NCBI GenBank assembly: GCA_003280725.1
Contig: QCED01000002.1
Location: 1 to 64,000 of the forward strand
Direction: 5' to 3'
Source of the DNA: Prochlorococcus sp. AG-355-M18
GTDB lineage: Bacteria > Cyanobacteriota > Cyanobacteriia > PCC-6307 > Cyanobiaceae
DNA length: 64,000 bases
Under the pieces are notes generated by a model, which was not told where the DNA came from, did not search any database, and saw only the letters and a program-made list of their open reading frames with translations. This document shows, piece by piece, positions 24,866 through 34,879 of the stretch. Numbering within the stretch: the first letter of the stretch is position 1; the number at the start of each line of letters is the position of its first letter. Both the position numbers and the translations under genes were made by a program.

Positions 24866-25780
24866 TTGATTTCTGAAATAAAGGAGCGTTGCAAAAAAGC
24901 TAATGCAATTATTCTTGCGCACTATTATCAAGCTCCAGAGATTCAGGAAATTGCAGATTTTATTGGCGATTCTTTAGATCTATCTAGAAAAGCTGCAAAT
25001 AATGACGCAGATATAATAATTTTTTGCGGTGTGCACTTTATGGCCGAAACCGCAAAAATACTTAGCCCTAATAAAACAGTCCTATTACCGGATATTGATG
25101 CAGGATGCTCATTAGCAGACGATTGTCCTTCAGATAAATTTCAAAAATTCAGGGAAGAAAATCCAGATCACTATGTCGTAAGTTATATAAATTGCACTGC
25201 AGAAGTAAAAGCTCAAAGTGATCTTATATGTACAAGCAGTAATGCAGTCTCATTAATTAAAAAGATACCTGAAGATAAAAAGATAATATTTGCGCCAGAT
25301 CAGAACCTTGGGAGATGGGTACAGAAAAATTCAGGAAGAGATCTTAAATTATGGCCTGGCAGCTGCATTGTTCATGAATCATTTAGTGAAGAAGCACTTC
25401 TAAAATTAAAATATCAAAATCCAGGATCAAAAGTAATTGCTCATCCTGAATGTAGTCAAAATTTACTAATTCTCTCAGACTTTATAGGATCAACAAGTAA
25501 GCTGCTTGATTTCGTAAGTAAAGATCCATCTAAAACTTACATGGTACTAACTGAACCCGGAATAATTCATCAAATGAAAAAGAAAGAACCTAATAAAATT
25601 TTTATTGAGGTTCCAGACATAGAAGGTTGTAAATGTAACGAGTGTCCATATATGAAATTAAATACTTTAGAAAAAATCCTAGATTGTTTGAAAAATAATT
25701 ATCCCTCTATCGAACTTGATTCAGAAATCATAAGAAAAGCCTATGTACCAATTAAGAGAATGTTGGATATGAGTAATTAA
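24866..25780 (+). CDS. nadA: Quinolinate synthase
   Basis: NadA condenses iminoaspartate with dihydroxyacetone phosphate for NAD synthesis and carries a [4Fe-4S] cluster. Seen: ILAHYYQAPEIQ, GDSLDLSRKA, FCGVHFMAETAKIL, LADDCPSD, NCTAEVKA, PDQNLGRWV, CIVHESF and the C-terminal CKCNECPYMKLN Cys. The start given is TTG 24866 (304 aa); the frame is open to CTG 24812, and the encoded MTSITSTAKQ-like head would give about 322 aa. The 3' end overlaps the ctpA-like gene by 4 bases. Confidence 0.95.
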   Translation: MISEIKERCKKANAIILAHYYQAPEIQEIADFIGDSLDLSRKAANNDADIIIFCGVHFMAETAKILSPNKTVLLPDIDAGCSLADDCPSDKFQKFREENPDHYVVSYINCTAEVKAQSDLICTSSNAVSLIKKIPEDKKIIFAPDQNLGRWVQKNSGRDLKLWPGSCIVHESFSEEALLKLKYQNPGSKVIAHPECSQNLLILSDFIGSTSKLLDFVSKDPSKTYMVLTEPGIIHQMKKKEPNKIFIEVPDIEGCKCNECPYMKLNTLEKILDCLKNNYPSIELDSEIIRKAYVPIKRMLDMSN

Positions 25781-27111
25781 TTTAATAAAAATACTTTATT
25801 TTCCTTTTTAATTTTTAGGGATGCATTCAGGTTTGTAGTGGCTGGGTTAAACTGGCTAATCTGATTTTTCATTTTAATTATATTTATTAGCTCTTTTTCA
25901 CCTGCTTTATATTGTTTATCTTTTCTAGTCCCAATCTCTGTTTGAGGGATAGGGTTAATATTCATTTTTACTTCAATGTCTGGAACAATTCCAAATTTGT
26001 TTATATCAGTACCGTTCGGAGTTAAATACTTAGCAACTGTAACAGTTAACCCTGAACCATCAACTAAAGTTCTCATAGATTGAACTAGACCTTTGCCAAA
26101 AGTTTTCTTTCCAACTAATTTCCCTCTTTTATTATCCTTTATTGCACCAGAAACTATTTCACTAGCACTAGCAGAACCCTCGTTAACTAATACAACTAAA
26201 GGTTTTTTGGTTAGAGCTTGACCGTTTCCTCTTTTTATTTCTTTTAAACCATCTTTACTTAAGGTACTTACTATTATTCCTTTGTTAATGAAGTGCCTAG
26301 AGATATCAATGCTTGATTCTAATAAACCTCCAGGATTACTTCTTAAATCAAGAACATATCCTGCGACTTTTTTTGATTCTAAATCCTCAATAGCATCTTT
26401 CGTCTCTTTTGATGCATTTGCGTTAAATTGTTTAATTCTTACGTAGCCAATTAATAAACCGTTTTTGGTTTGGTTAACTTTACTTGAGACAGATTTGATT
26501 GCAATCTTTTTTCTTAATAAAACCTTAAAAAAAGATTTAGAACCTCTAAGAAGTTCAAGCTTTACTTTAGTACCTCTTTGTCCTCTTATTAATTTCACGG
26601 CATCCTCTATATTCATCCCTTTCGTAGAAATATTATCTATAGATAAAATTTTGTCTCTAGCCTTAATTCCAGCATCAAAAGCAGGAGTGTCCTCTATAGG
26701 AGAAACAATAACTAGATCATCAGATTCTTTATCTTTTAAAATTTGAATACCAACCCCAGTTAATTCTCCAGAAGTATCTATTCTCATTTGATTAAATTCC
26801 CTAGGTTCTAAAAATCTTGTATAAGAATCATCCAAGTTAGATAGCATATCTCTGATCGCATCATATGCTTCATTGCTGTCTGAGTACGTTTTTGATAAAA
26901 ATTCTTTTCTTATCTTAATCCAATTAGACTTTTGGAATTTTCCACTTGAATCAAGAAAATCTCTATAAACAATTTGCCATACATGATCAATTACTTCTTT
27001 ATAACTATTATTTAAAATAGTTGCTTCTGCAAAATTATTAAAAAATATCCCAGAAAAGGTTGTGGCAAACAGAAATATAAATTTTTTTTTAAGCAATTTT
27101 CTAATCTTCAA
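25777..27111 (-). CDS. ctpA: Carboxyl-terminal processing protease (S41)
   Basis: 444 residues. N-terminal signal/anchor (KFIFLFATTFSGIFF), PDZ domain about 125-205 (LTGVGIQI ... IEDTPAFDAGIKARDKILSI), protease domain with catalytic Ser in NEGSASASEIVSGA and Lys in GKKTFGKGLVQS. Such proteases mature photosystem II D1 or degrade envelope proteins. Which Ctp paralogue this is cannot be told without a tree. Confidence 0.9.
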   Translation of the reverse strand: MKIRKLLKKKFIFLFATTFSGIFFNNFAEATILNNSYKEVIDHVWQIVYRDFLDSSGKFQKSNWIKIRKEFLSKTYSDSNEAYDAIRDMLSNLDDSYTRFLEPREFNQMRIDTSGELTGVGIQILKDKESDDLVIVSPIEDTPAFDAGIKARDKILSIDNISTKGMNIEDAVKLIRGQRGTKVKLELLRGSKSFFKVLLRKKIAIKSVSSKVNQTKNGLLIGYVRIKQFNANASKETKDAIEDLESKKVAGYVLDLRSNPGGLLESSIDISRHFINKGIIVSTLSKDGLKEIKRGNGQALTKKPLVVLVNEGSASASEIVSGAIKDNKRGKLVGKKTFGKGLVQSMRTLVDGSGLTVTVAKYLTPNGTDINKFGIVPDIEVKMNINPIPQTEIGTRKDKQYKAGEKELINIIKMKNQISQFNPATTNLNASLKIKKENKVFLLN

Positions 27112-27172
27112 ATAATTTGATATTTTTTATTATAAAAAGAATTTATTTATAATTCAAAATTTTGACAAATCC

Positions 27173-28390
27173 TTAAGGATCAATCCACTTCCCATCATCC
27201 TTAATAAGTTGGATTAAAGCATTAACCCCCTCATCTTCAGGTACTCTTTTTATCTCTTCTTTCCTTCTATATAAGGCAATAGTTCCTTTACCTTTCCCAA
27301 CATAACCATAATCAGCATCTGCCATTTCTCCTGGTCCATTAACAATACATCCCATTATTGCTATATCTAGACCCGTTAAATGTGAGGTGGCGTTCCTAAC
27401 TTTATCTACAACTTCTTCTAGATTGAAAAGTGTTCTACCGCAACTAGGACAACTGATGTATTCAACCATTGTTTTTCTTAATCCTAAAGATTGCAAAATT
27501 GAGTAGCACACTGGTATTTCCTTTTCTGGAGCTTCTGTTAAAGAAACCCTGATGGTATCTCCTAATCCCTCTGCCAAAAGCGTTCCAATTCCAGCAGTAC
27601 TTTTAATCCTTCCATAATCACCATCACCAGCTTCGGTCACTCCTAAATGTAAGGGATAGTTATATCCTTCTGAGTCAAGCCTATCTGCAATCATTCTGTA
27701 AGCTGCCATCATGACTGGAGCCCTAGAAGCTTTCATAGAAATAATTATGTTATGAAAATCAAGCTCATCACAAATTTTGACGAACTCCATCGCAGATTCT
27801 GTCATTCCTAATGGCGTATCTCCATAAGTAAAAAGCATCCTCTCAGATAGAGACCCATGATTAACTCCAATCCTTAGAGCTTTGTTTTCAGCCTTTAAAA
27901 CTTCAACTAAAGGGGTAAATCTTTTAAGTATTGTTTGCTTGATAGTTTCAAATTCCTCATCTGTATATTCAGTTCTTGTAGGGTCTGCTTTTTCAAAAAC
28001 AAACAATCCAGGATTAATTCTTACTTTATCAACATGTTTTGCAACTTCCATTGCAATTTTCATACCATTATGATGAACATCAGCCACCAAAGGGGTATTG
28101 ATATTATTTTCTAGTAATTTAGCCTTTATATCTCCTACTGCTTTGGCATGTGCTAAGGAAGGGACAGTTAACCTTACTATTTCACAACCCACATCATGAA
28201 GTCTTTTGATAGCCAAGTAAGCATTTTCGACATCCATCGTATCTTCATTTATCATCGATTGAACTCTTACTGGATAATCACTTCCAATAGCAACATCACC
28301 CACCATTACTGTTCTAGTTATCCTTCTCTCAATATGAGTTGAATATCTTTTGGAGAGACTATTAACCTCTCTTGATTGAGTTAATGACAT
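27173..28390 (-). CDS. ispG: 4-hydroxy-3-methylbut-2-enyl diphosphate synthase
   Basis: 405 residues. N-terminal TIM-barrel motifs ([50 protein letters not shown]) and Fe-S cysteines in [10 protein letters not shown] and [20 protein letters not shown]. It performs the sixth step of the MEP isoprenoid pathway, with ferredoxin as donor in cyanobacteria. Full length. Confidence 0.96.
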   Translation of the reverse strand: MSLTQSREVNSLSKRYSTHIERRITRTVMVGDVAIGSDYPVRVQSMINEDTMDVENAYLAIKRLHDVGCEIVRLTVPSLAHAKAVGDIKAKLLENNINTPLVADVHHNGMKIAMEVAKHVDKVRINPGLFVFEKADPTRTEYTDEEFETIKQTILKRFTPLVEVLKAENKALRIGVNHGSLSERMLFTYGDTPLGMTESAMEFVKICDELDFHNIIISMKASRAPVMMAAYRMIADRLDSEGYNYPLHLGVTEAGDGDYGRIKSTAGIGTLLAEGLGDTIRVSLTEAPEKEIPVCYSILQSLGLRKTMVEYISCPSCGRTLFNLEEVVDKVRNATSHLTGLDIAIMGCIVNGPGEMADADYGYVGKGKGTIALYRRKEEIKRVPEDEGVNALIQLIKDDGKWIDP

Positions 28391-28425
28391 TAAAATTCTT
28401 GATATTCAAAAAGGATTTCACTAAA

Positions 28426-28929
28426 TTATACGGCATATAGTTTACCACTTACATTCTCCAGGTCTTTCAAAGTTAGATGGTAAGGTTTATTGATTTCTTT
28501 TGAAGGAAATCTCAACAAATAAGATGGATGAAAAATTACCATAATTTCTCTCCCATCTTTTTTAATCCATTGACCTCTTAAATTACTTATAGGATCTTTA
28601 ACTTTTAAAATAGCTCTCATAGCAGTAGAACCTGTAAGTAATATAAATTTTGGATCAACTAGCTTTATTTGCTTTAATAACCAAGGTTTATGAATATTAA
28701 TTTCTCTAGCAGTGGGTTTTCTATTATTTGGTGGACGACATTTAATTACATTACAAAAATAAACATCCTTCTTATAGTCAATTCCAGCTTGTATTAATAA
28801 TTCGTTTAATAGCTTACCAGATTTACCTACATAAGGTTTTCCTTCTAAATCTTCCTGTGCTCCTGGTGCCTCACCAATTATTAACAAATCTGCAAATACA
28901 CTTCCTCTCCCAATTACTAACCTTTTCAC
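28426..28929 (-). CDS. Uracil-DNA glycosylase, family 4-like, lacking Fe-S cysteines
   Basis: 167 residues, GTG start at 28929. Motif 1 is IGEAPGAQEDLEGKPYVG; NVIKCRPPNNRKPT and HPSYLLR are also clear. Family 4 enzymes normally start with a CxxC-type pair before this; here the frame opens only 7 residues before GRG, and the usual Cys before PxL reads IHKPWLL. Only one of four cluster ligands (KCRPP) remains. The fold is secure; whether it still binds a cluster or excises uracil is open. Confidence 0.85.
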   Translation of the reverse strand: MKRLVIGRGSVFADLLIIGEAPGAQEDLEGKPYVGKSGKLLNELLIQAGIDYKKDVYFCNVIKCRPPNNRKPTAREINIHKPWLLKQIKLVDPKFILLTGSTAMRAILKVKDPISNLRGQWIKKDGREIMVIFHPSYLLRFPSKEINKPYHLTLKDLENVSGKLYAV

Positions 28930-29090
28930 CGAAAATAAAACTTTAAATATATTTATCTTAAGAACTCAAAACATGAAAATAAAATAGATTAAGAAAATGA
29001 ACTAAATTAAACCATAGTGTGATAGTTTTATTTATTCTTAATTTATGCATTTGTCATTTTTAAAAGTCATATTTGAAAAGTCATAAGTCA

Positions 29091-30269
29091 ATGAGTCAAG
29101 TTAATTTATCTGATCGGGCACTTTCAATTGAGCCTTCTCTTACATTGCAGATAAGTGCCAAAGCAAATCAATTATCTGCAGAAGGAGTAGATATTTGCAA
29201 TTTAAGTGCAGGAGAACCTGATTTTGATGCCCCAAAAGAAGTAATAGAGGCTACAAGTAAAGCTATATTTGATGGATTCACAAAGTATGGGCCCGCAGCA
29301 GGGAATTTAGATCTCCGAGAAGCAATTGCAAATAAACTTCAAATTCAAAACGATTTAAATTATGAATTTGAAAATGTAATGGTCACAAATGGTGCTAAGC
29401 AAGCAATATATAATCTTTTCCAAGTCTTGTTAAATACTGGAGACGAAGTTATTATTCCTTCTCCATATTGGTTAAGTTATCCCCAGATGGTTAGATTGGC
29501 GGGTGGGAAGCCAATTTTTACAAATTCTTCTGCAAAAGATGGATTCAAAATAAATATAGAAGATTTGAAGTCTAAAATCTCTTCAAAAACTAAATTTATA
29601 ATTATCAATTCTCCTAATAACCCTACTGGAAATGTTATGTCAAAGGAAGAATTATTACAAATTGCCGATTTAGTTAGAGACAATCCAAATATCAATATTC
29701 TTTCTGATGAGATTTACGAACTAATACTTAAAAAAGAATTTAAACACTACAGCTTATCTTCTTTAGCAAATGACTTAAAAGATAGGATTTTCATAATAAA
29801 TGGGTTTGCGAAAGGATGGGCTATGACTGGCTGGAGGATAGGTTATTTAGTAGGTCCCAAAAATGTAATCAAAGCATCCTCAGCATTACAAAGTCAAAGT
29901 ACAAGTAATGTTTGCTCTTTTGTTCAAAAAGGTGCTTTAGAGGCTTTAAAAATTGATAATGAGTTTTTCTCAATGATAAACAGACATTATGACCAAAGAA
30001 GAAGACTTCTCTATGAAGGCCTTAATAATATAAATGGGATTTATCTTGAAGAACCTAAAGGAGCATTTTACGCATTTCCAAAATTACCTAACACCTCAAT
30101 TACTTCTGTTGATTTCTGCAATAAAGTTCTTCAAGATTACGGATTAGTTATTGTACCTGGAAGAGCTTTTGGGGCTGATCAATGTATAAGAATATCTTGT
30201 GCAGCTTCAGAAGTTAAAATAAAAGATGGACTACAAAGAATTGAAAAAGCAATATCTGAATACTATTAA
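29091..30269 (+). CDS. aspC: Class I aminotransferase (aspartate aminotransferase type)
   Basis: 392 residues from ATG 29091; the TTG at 29073 is less likely. LSAGEPDFDAP, GPAAGNLDLREAIA, VTNGAKQAIYN, INSPNNPTGNV, DEIYE, PLP-binding Lys in INGFAKGWAMTGWRIGY, and Arg of IRISCAAS. The family transfers amino groups between aspartate/glutamate or arogenate and keto acids. Substrate preference uncertain. Confidence 0.9.
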   Translation: MSQVNLSDRALSIEPSLTLQISAKANQLSAEGVDICNLSAGEPDFDAPKEVIEATSKAIFDGFTKYGPAAGNLDLREAIANKLQIQNDLNYEFENVMVTNGAKQAIYNLFQVLLNTGDEVIIPSPYWLSYPQMVRLAGGKPIFTNSSAKDGFKINIEDLKSKISSKTKFIIINSPNNPTGNVMSKEELLQIADLVRDNPNINILSDEIYELILKKEFKHYSLSSLANDLKDRIFIINGFAKGWAMTGWRIGYLVGPKNVIKASSALQSQSTSNVCSFVQKGALEALKIDNEFFSMINRHYDQRRRLLYEGLNNINGIYLEEPKGAFYAFPKLPNTSITSVDFCNKVLQDYGLVIVPGRAFGADQCIRISCAASEVKIKDGLQRIEKAISEYY

Positions 30270-30282
30270 TTTTAACTAAGTT

Positions 30283-31176
30283 ATGTTTAAGCTAAAAAAT
30301 TTCTTACTAAGTTCTTCTCTATTATTTTCTATTTTTTCATCACCTGTATTTTCAAATCCCAAAGTTTTAAAAATTGGAGCAATACCTGATCAAAACCAAA
30401 ATGTTTTGGACAAAAGATTTAATTTATTTTCAAAAGAATTATCCAAACAACTTGATGTAGAAGTTAAATACATTCCTGTTATTAATTATGTTGCAGCAGT
30501 CACTGGATTTAGAACTAAAGATTTAGATTTAGTTTGGTTTGGCGGTTTATCAGGAGTTCAAGCCAGACTACAAAATCCTAATTCAATTGTCATAGCTCAA
30601 AGAGATATCGATAAGGAATTTAAAAGTGTTTTTATAGTAAACAAAAATTTAGAAATTAACCCAATTTCAAACATTAAAGGACTTAAAAAATTAAAAAATT
30701 TGAGATTTACTTTTGGCTCTGAAAACTCAACTTCTGGAAGATTAATGCCAGAATATTTTTTAAATCGAGCAGGGGTAGAAATTAAACACTTTAAAGGAAA
30801 AAAAGCAGGTTTCAGTGGGAGTCATGATGCCACTATAGCTTTAGTTAATAGTGGGGCATTTGATGCTGGAGCTTTAAATAAACAAGTTTGGGAAAACAAT
30901 CTTAAAAATAATCCCAAAAGAACAAGTAATTTAGAATTATTCTGGATCACACCAGAATATGTAGACTATCATTGGGTTGCTCAAGGGGATCTTGAAAAAA
31001 GATTCGGGGAAGGGTTTACAAACGAACTTAAATCAGTAATTCTAAATTTAGATATAAAGCAAAAATCACATAAACAGATTTTAGATATGTTCAATGCAAA
31101 AAGATTTATAAATGCAGAAGCAAAACAGTATAAAAATATAGAGGAAATCGGGAGGAAATTAAATAAAATTAGATGA
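30283..31176 (+). CDS. phnD: Phosphonate/phosphite ABC transporter, binding protein
   Basis: 297 residues with signal peptide (FLLSSSLLFSIFSSPVFS). PhnD-type domain: LKIGAIPDQN, NYVAAVTGFRTKDLDLVWFGG, FGSENSTSGRLMPEYF, GSHDATIALVNSGAFDAGAL and the tail typical of TIGR01098. Binds phosphonates or phosphite in the periplasm. The stop overlaps phnC by 4 bases, so phnD-phnC-phnE form an operon. Confidence 0.88.
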   Translation: MFKLKNFLLSSSLLFSIFSSPVFSNPKVLKIGAIPDQNQNVLDKRFNLFSKELSKQLDVEVKYIPVINYVAAVTGFRTKDLDLVWFGGLSGVQARLQNPNSIVIAQRDIDKEFKSVFIVNKNLEINPISNIKGLKKLKNLRFTFGSENSTSGRLMPEYFLNRAGVEIKHFKGKKAGFSGSHDATIALVNSGAFDAGALNKQVWENNLKNNPKRTSNLELFWITPEYVDYHWVAQGDLEKRFGEGFTNELKSVILNLDIKQKSHKQILDMFNAKRFINAEAKQYKNIEEIGRKLNKIR

Positions 31177-31913
31177 ATAATACTCTCTTAGAATTAAAAA
31201 ATATATCTTATAAATACAAAAATAATCTGATTTTAAATAAAATAAATTTAAAAATAAATTCAGGGGAGAAAATTGCACTTTTAGGTAAAAGTGGTTCAGG
31301 AAAAACTACACTCATATCAGTACTTAATGGCACTATAAAGCCAACTCAAGGCGAGGTTAAATTATTCAATAAAGGTTTTGAGGAATTAGATAGAAAGCAG
31401 AAAAGTCAGATAACAACTATTTGGCAAGATTTAAGATTAATAGAAGATCTCTCTGCAGAACAAAATGTTAATTGTGGACTACTAGCGGAAAACAATTTTT
31501 ATTTCGCTTTTAAAAATTTGCTAAATATAAGTTCTTTTAAGAAGGCGCATAAATATATGCAATTATGTAGACTTCATAACTCTGTTTACGACAAAAATAT
31601 CAGAAAACTATCCGGGGGTCAAAAACAAAGGGTGGCTATAGCTAGATCATTAATTCAAGGATCAAATATATTACTTGCAGATGAGCCTTTTAATTATTTA
31701 GATCCCAAATTGATAACAACAATTAAAAACCTGCTGCTAAAAAATGTAGATAAAAATAATACAAAAAAATCCCCAAAGACGGCATTGGTTGCATTACATA
31801 GATTAGATTTGCTGAAGGATTTCGATAAAGTTATTGGAATAAAGGATGGTAAGATTTTTTTCACTATCAAAAGAACTAAATTAAAGAAGCTTCATTTGGA
31901 CAAAATATATTAA
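31173..31913 (+). CDS. phnC: Phosphonate/phosphite ABC transporter, ATPase
   Basis: 246 residues. Walker A GKSGSGKTT, Q-loop TIWQDLRL, signature KLSGGQKQRVAIARSL, Walker B ILLADEPFNYLD, switch His in ALHRLDL. Powers the PhnE permease. The ATG overlaps phnD. Confidence 0.9.
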   Translation: MNNTLLELKNISYKYKNNLILNKINLKINSGEKIALLGKSGSGKTTLISVLNGTIKPTQGEVKLFNKGFEELDRKQKSQITTIWQDLRLIEDLSAEQNVNCGLLAENNFYFAFKNLLNISSFKKAHKYMQLCRLHNSVYDKNIRKLSGGQKQRVAIARSLIQGSNILLADEPFNYLDPKLITTIKNLLLKNVDKNNTKKSPKTALVALHRLDLLKDFDKVIGIKDGKIFFTIKRTKLKKLHLDKIY

Positions 31914-31917
31914 TTAG

Positions 31918-33420
31918 TTGAATAAATTAAAATTAAACTATACCTCATTATCTTTTCTTCCAATTTTGGTTTGCATACCTCTAGGGTATCAATTAATAAA
32001 CAATATTCATTTTGGAGGATTTAAATTATTCCAAGAATTCTTAATTTCTGCATTTAATCCCAAGATCGATAATGAAATTATTATTACCGTAATTAATCGA
32101 TTAAATGAAACTATCTTAATTGGTTTTCTTAGTTGGTTAATAAGTATTATTTTTGGAGCAATTTTTGGAATAATATCCTCAAATATTTTTTATAAAATCT
32201 TTAATATTCCAAATTTTTTCTACCGCATAATAAGGTTTTTTCTAACAATAATCAGATCAATTCATGAAGTGGTTTGGGGAATATTATTAATGCAAATATA
32301 TGGCATAAATTTTTCAATGGGAATAATAGCTATATGTATCCCTTATATTGCTGTAAATTCAAAAGTTTTTGCTGAACAATTAGAAACTATTGACTACAAA
32401 AGATTTGAATCTATAAATCAAATTAATGCACCTAAATTTTCTTCTTTATTAACTATAGTATGGAATCCAATAATAAATACATTTAAAAACTTTGGTTTAT
32501 ATCGATTAGAGTGTTCAATAAGAAGTACAGTGATTTTAGGACTTTTTGGGATTGGAGGAATAGGTACTAGTATCTTTTTATCTTTCCAAACTTTGAATTT
32601 TAGGGAGTTATGGACTTATTTGTGGTCCTTAGCAATTTTGATAATTCTTTCTGGATTTATATTCAAAAAAATAAAATTTAATAATACAAATAAAATCCTA
32701 TCTATTTTTTTTATTACAGTTTTTTTTATAACAATTTTATTTTCTTTTTCATATTTTCTTTATTTTATTTTTAATAATAATTTTGAAAATTTTAATTCCC
32801 TTAGTTCTTTATTTAAATCAAGCTCAGAATTAGGATTATTTGATTTCTTAAAACTTATATTAGAAACAATAATTTTAAGTCTCTTATCAACAGGAATCGC
32901 AATTAGTTTACCTCCATTAGTAATAGGAATTTTTAACAGCAATACTTCTAAATTTTTTATAAAAACTTTTGCATTTTTATTACGTTTAATACCTACACCT
33001 GTAATACTTCTAATTCTATTAACTTTTAATAATCCTTCTTTATCTTTAGCAGCTTTAACATTAGGTCTTCACAACGCTGGTATTACAAGCAAATTACTTT
33101 TTACAAATCTAGAAGGCCAAGACAGGAGAAATTACATTGCAATGAAATCTCTAGGAATCTCAAAAAAGACTAGTTGGCTTTTAGGTTTATTTTCTCAGCA
33201 AGCAAAAAGTTACTTAGCATATTGCGCTTATAGATCTGACATTATTATTAGAGAAACTGCAATTGTCGGGTTAATTGGAAGTGTTGGTCTAGGTTGGCGA
33301 TTGCAAGAATCTCTAAGTTCCTTCGCATGGCAAGAAGTTACAATAATTTTGATAGCTTATAGCTCCATTGCAATAGTTGGCGAATTAATAAATGGTAAAA
33401 TCAAAAATAGTTTAACTTGA
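31918..33420 (+). CDS. phnE: Phosphonate/phosphite ABC transporter, fused double permease
   Basis: 500 residues from TTG 31918, with about 12 membrane helices. Two BPD permease domains in tandem: the first about 50-260 (FFLTIIRSIHEVVWGI, GLFGIGGIGTSI), the second about 315-495 (FAFLLRLIPTPVILLI, ETAIVGLIGSVGLGWRL). Usual PhnE is about 270 residues with one domain, so this is a head-to-tail fusion that can form the whole membrane pore alone. Confidence 0.88.
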   Translation: MNKLKLNYTSLSFLPILVCIPLGYQLINNIHFGGFKLFQEFLISAFNPKIDNEIIITVINRLNETILIGFLSWLISIIFGAIFGIISSNIFYKIFNIPNFFYRIIRFFLTIIRSIHEVVWGILLMQIYGINFSMGIIAICIPYIAVNSKVFAEQLETIDYKRFESINQINAPKFSSLLTIVWNPIINTFKNFGLYRLECSIRSTVILGLFGIGGIGTSIFLSFQTLNFRELWTYLWSLAILIILSGFIFKKIKFNNTNKILSIFFITVFFITILFSFSYFLYFIFNNNFENFNSLSSLFKSSSELGLFDFLKLILETIILSLLSTGIAISLPPLVIGIFNSNTSKFFIKTFAFLLRLIPTPVILLILLTFNNPSLSLAALTLGLHNAGITSKLLFTNLEGQDRRNYIAMKSLGISKKTSWLLGLFSQQAKSYLAYCAYRSDIIIRETAIVGLIGSVGLGWRLQESLSSFAWQEVTIILIAYSSIAIVGELINGKIKNSLT

Positions 33421-33469
33421 TTTGTAAGAATAATTTGTTGAATCAAGTAATTATTTTTTTTCGGTTATA

Positions 33470-34114
33470 GTGATTAGTCTTCCAAAACAGCTAGTTGTAA
33501 TTGGAGACAGTTCAGTTTATGGATGGGGAGATAATGAAGGCGGTGGATGGTGTGAAAGGCTTAGAAAAGATTGGTGCAATAACAACAATGGGCCAGTAAT
33601 TTATCAACTTGGCGTAAGGGGAGATGGGATAGAAAAAGTTTCATCTAGATGGGAAAAAGAATGGTCATCTAGAGGAGAAACTAGAAGAAATAAACCTAAA
33701 GCAATCCTACTAAATGTGGGACTTAACGACACTGCCGCAATTGGTCAGAAAAACGGAAGACATCAATTAGATATAGATGGATTTGAATATGGATTAGAGA
33801 GACTTATTAATGAAATGAACTCTCAAACAAATGTCTTTGTTATTGGTTTGACACCTGTTGACGAAACCAAAATGCCTTTCGCAGGATGTTTATGGTACTC
33901 AAATGATTTTTGTAATTCTTATGAAAGGAGAATGGAGGAAGTATGTCTCAATCAGAATGTCCCATTTCTACCTACTTTTAGAGAAATGTACTCTGATAAA
34001 AGGAGTAAAAATTGGATTACGCATGATGGAATTCATTTAAATTCCGAAGGTCATTTCTGGATTTTCCAAAGACTGAAGAGCTGGGAGATTCTTACAAAAT
34101 GGAAGGAATCCTAG
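33470..34114 (+). CDS. SGNH/GDSL hydrolase
   Basis: 214 residues, GTG start at 33470. Block I VVIGDSSVYGWG (nucleophile Ser), block III LLNVGLNDTA, block V THDGIHLNSEGH (Asp/His). A cytoplasmic lipase/acylesterase-type enzyme with unknown substrate. It follows phnE by 49 bases; a link to phosphorus use is not shown. Confidence 0.85.
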   Translation: MISLPKQLVVIGDSSVYGWGDNEGGGWCERLRKDWCNNNNGPVIYQLGVRGDGIEKVSSRWEKEWSSRGETRRNKPKAILLNVGLNDTAAIGQKNGRHQLDIDGFEYGLERLINEMNSQTNVFVIGLTPVDETKMPFAGCLWYSNDFCNSYERRMEEVCLNQNVPFLPTFREMYSDKRSKNWITHDGIHLNSEGHFWIFQRLKSWEILTKWKES

Positions 34115-34135
34115 GTCTCTACAAATTTTTTTAAT

Positions 34136-34873
34136 TTAAAAATATGAATATAAAATAAGAGCAAAGATCGCGAAAACAGAAGCAATACTTGTCTGAATAG
34201 CATTTACCAATTCATTGCTTAATTTATATTTATTCTGAAATTTTGCACCAATTATACTTTCAGAAAGTGTTGCCAAAAATCCAGAAACTGAAACAGTTAT
34301 GAATTGAGATTTTGTAGAAATAATCGATAGACTAAACATTACAAAAGTCATAAATATTGATCCCAGGATACTTGCTAAGGTTCCTTCTAAACTTATTCCT
34401 CCTTCAGTTCCTCTCTCAACCTTTTTAAATGAAGTAATTAAATATGTATCTTTTCCAAACCTTTTCCCAATTTCACTACCAAAAGTATCTGCCAACTTTG
34501 CAGCAAAACTTGCTGCAAAACCTAATTTAAACAAAAGTACGTTGGCTGAATTAAATTTGGCCATCATAGCCAAAAATAATCCTGAAGCTGCAGAGCCCCA
34601 TACATTTTCAGGTCCTCTTCTCCCACCTCTCTTTTCAGCTATTCCCTGTTCTTTTTTAAATTTATAACCAACTTTAGTTACAAGAGATCCAAATAATAAA
34701 TAAATCACAACTGCCATCCAACCCTGCCATGACAAACATCCCCACAAAATTGTGCCTAAAATACCTGCACTTATCCAACCACTTTTTGTCATCAAAGGAA
34801 TCTTACAAAAAATAGAAATCAAAATAAAATTAATGCCAAAACCTATAAAAAATTGATTTGTAATCAAACTCAT
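34136..34873 (-). CDS. DUF92 integral membrane protein
   Basis: 245 residues, six or so helices. Signature KRGGRRGPENVWGSAASGLF, FAAKLADTFGSEIGKRFGK and EGTLASILGS matches DUF92 (TIGR00297; the plant relative VTE6 is a phytyl-phosphate kinase). A role in phytol/tocopherol recycling is possible, not shown. 6 bases after rsmE. Confidence 0.87.
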   Translation of the reverse strand: MSLITNQFFIGFGINFILISIFCKIPLMTKSGWISAGILGTILWGCLSWQGWMAVVIYLLFGSLVTKVGYKFKKEQGIAEKRGGRRGPENVWGSAASGLFLAMMAKFNSANVLLFKLGFAASFAAKLADTFGSEIGKRFGKDTYLITSFKKVERGTEGGISLEGTLASILGSIFMTFVMFSLSIISTKSQFITVSVSGFLATLSESIIGAKFQNKYKLSNELVNAIQTSIASVFAIFALILYSYF

Positions 34874-34879
34874 TTTTAT

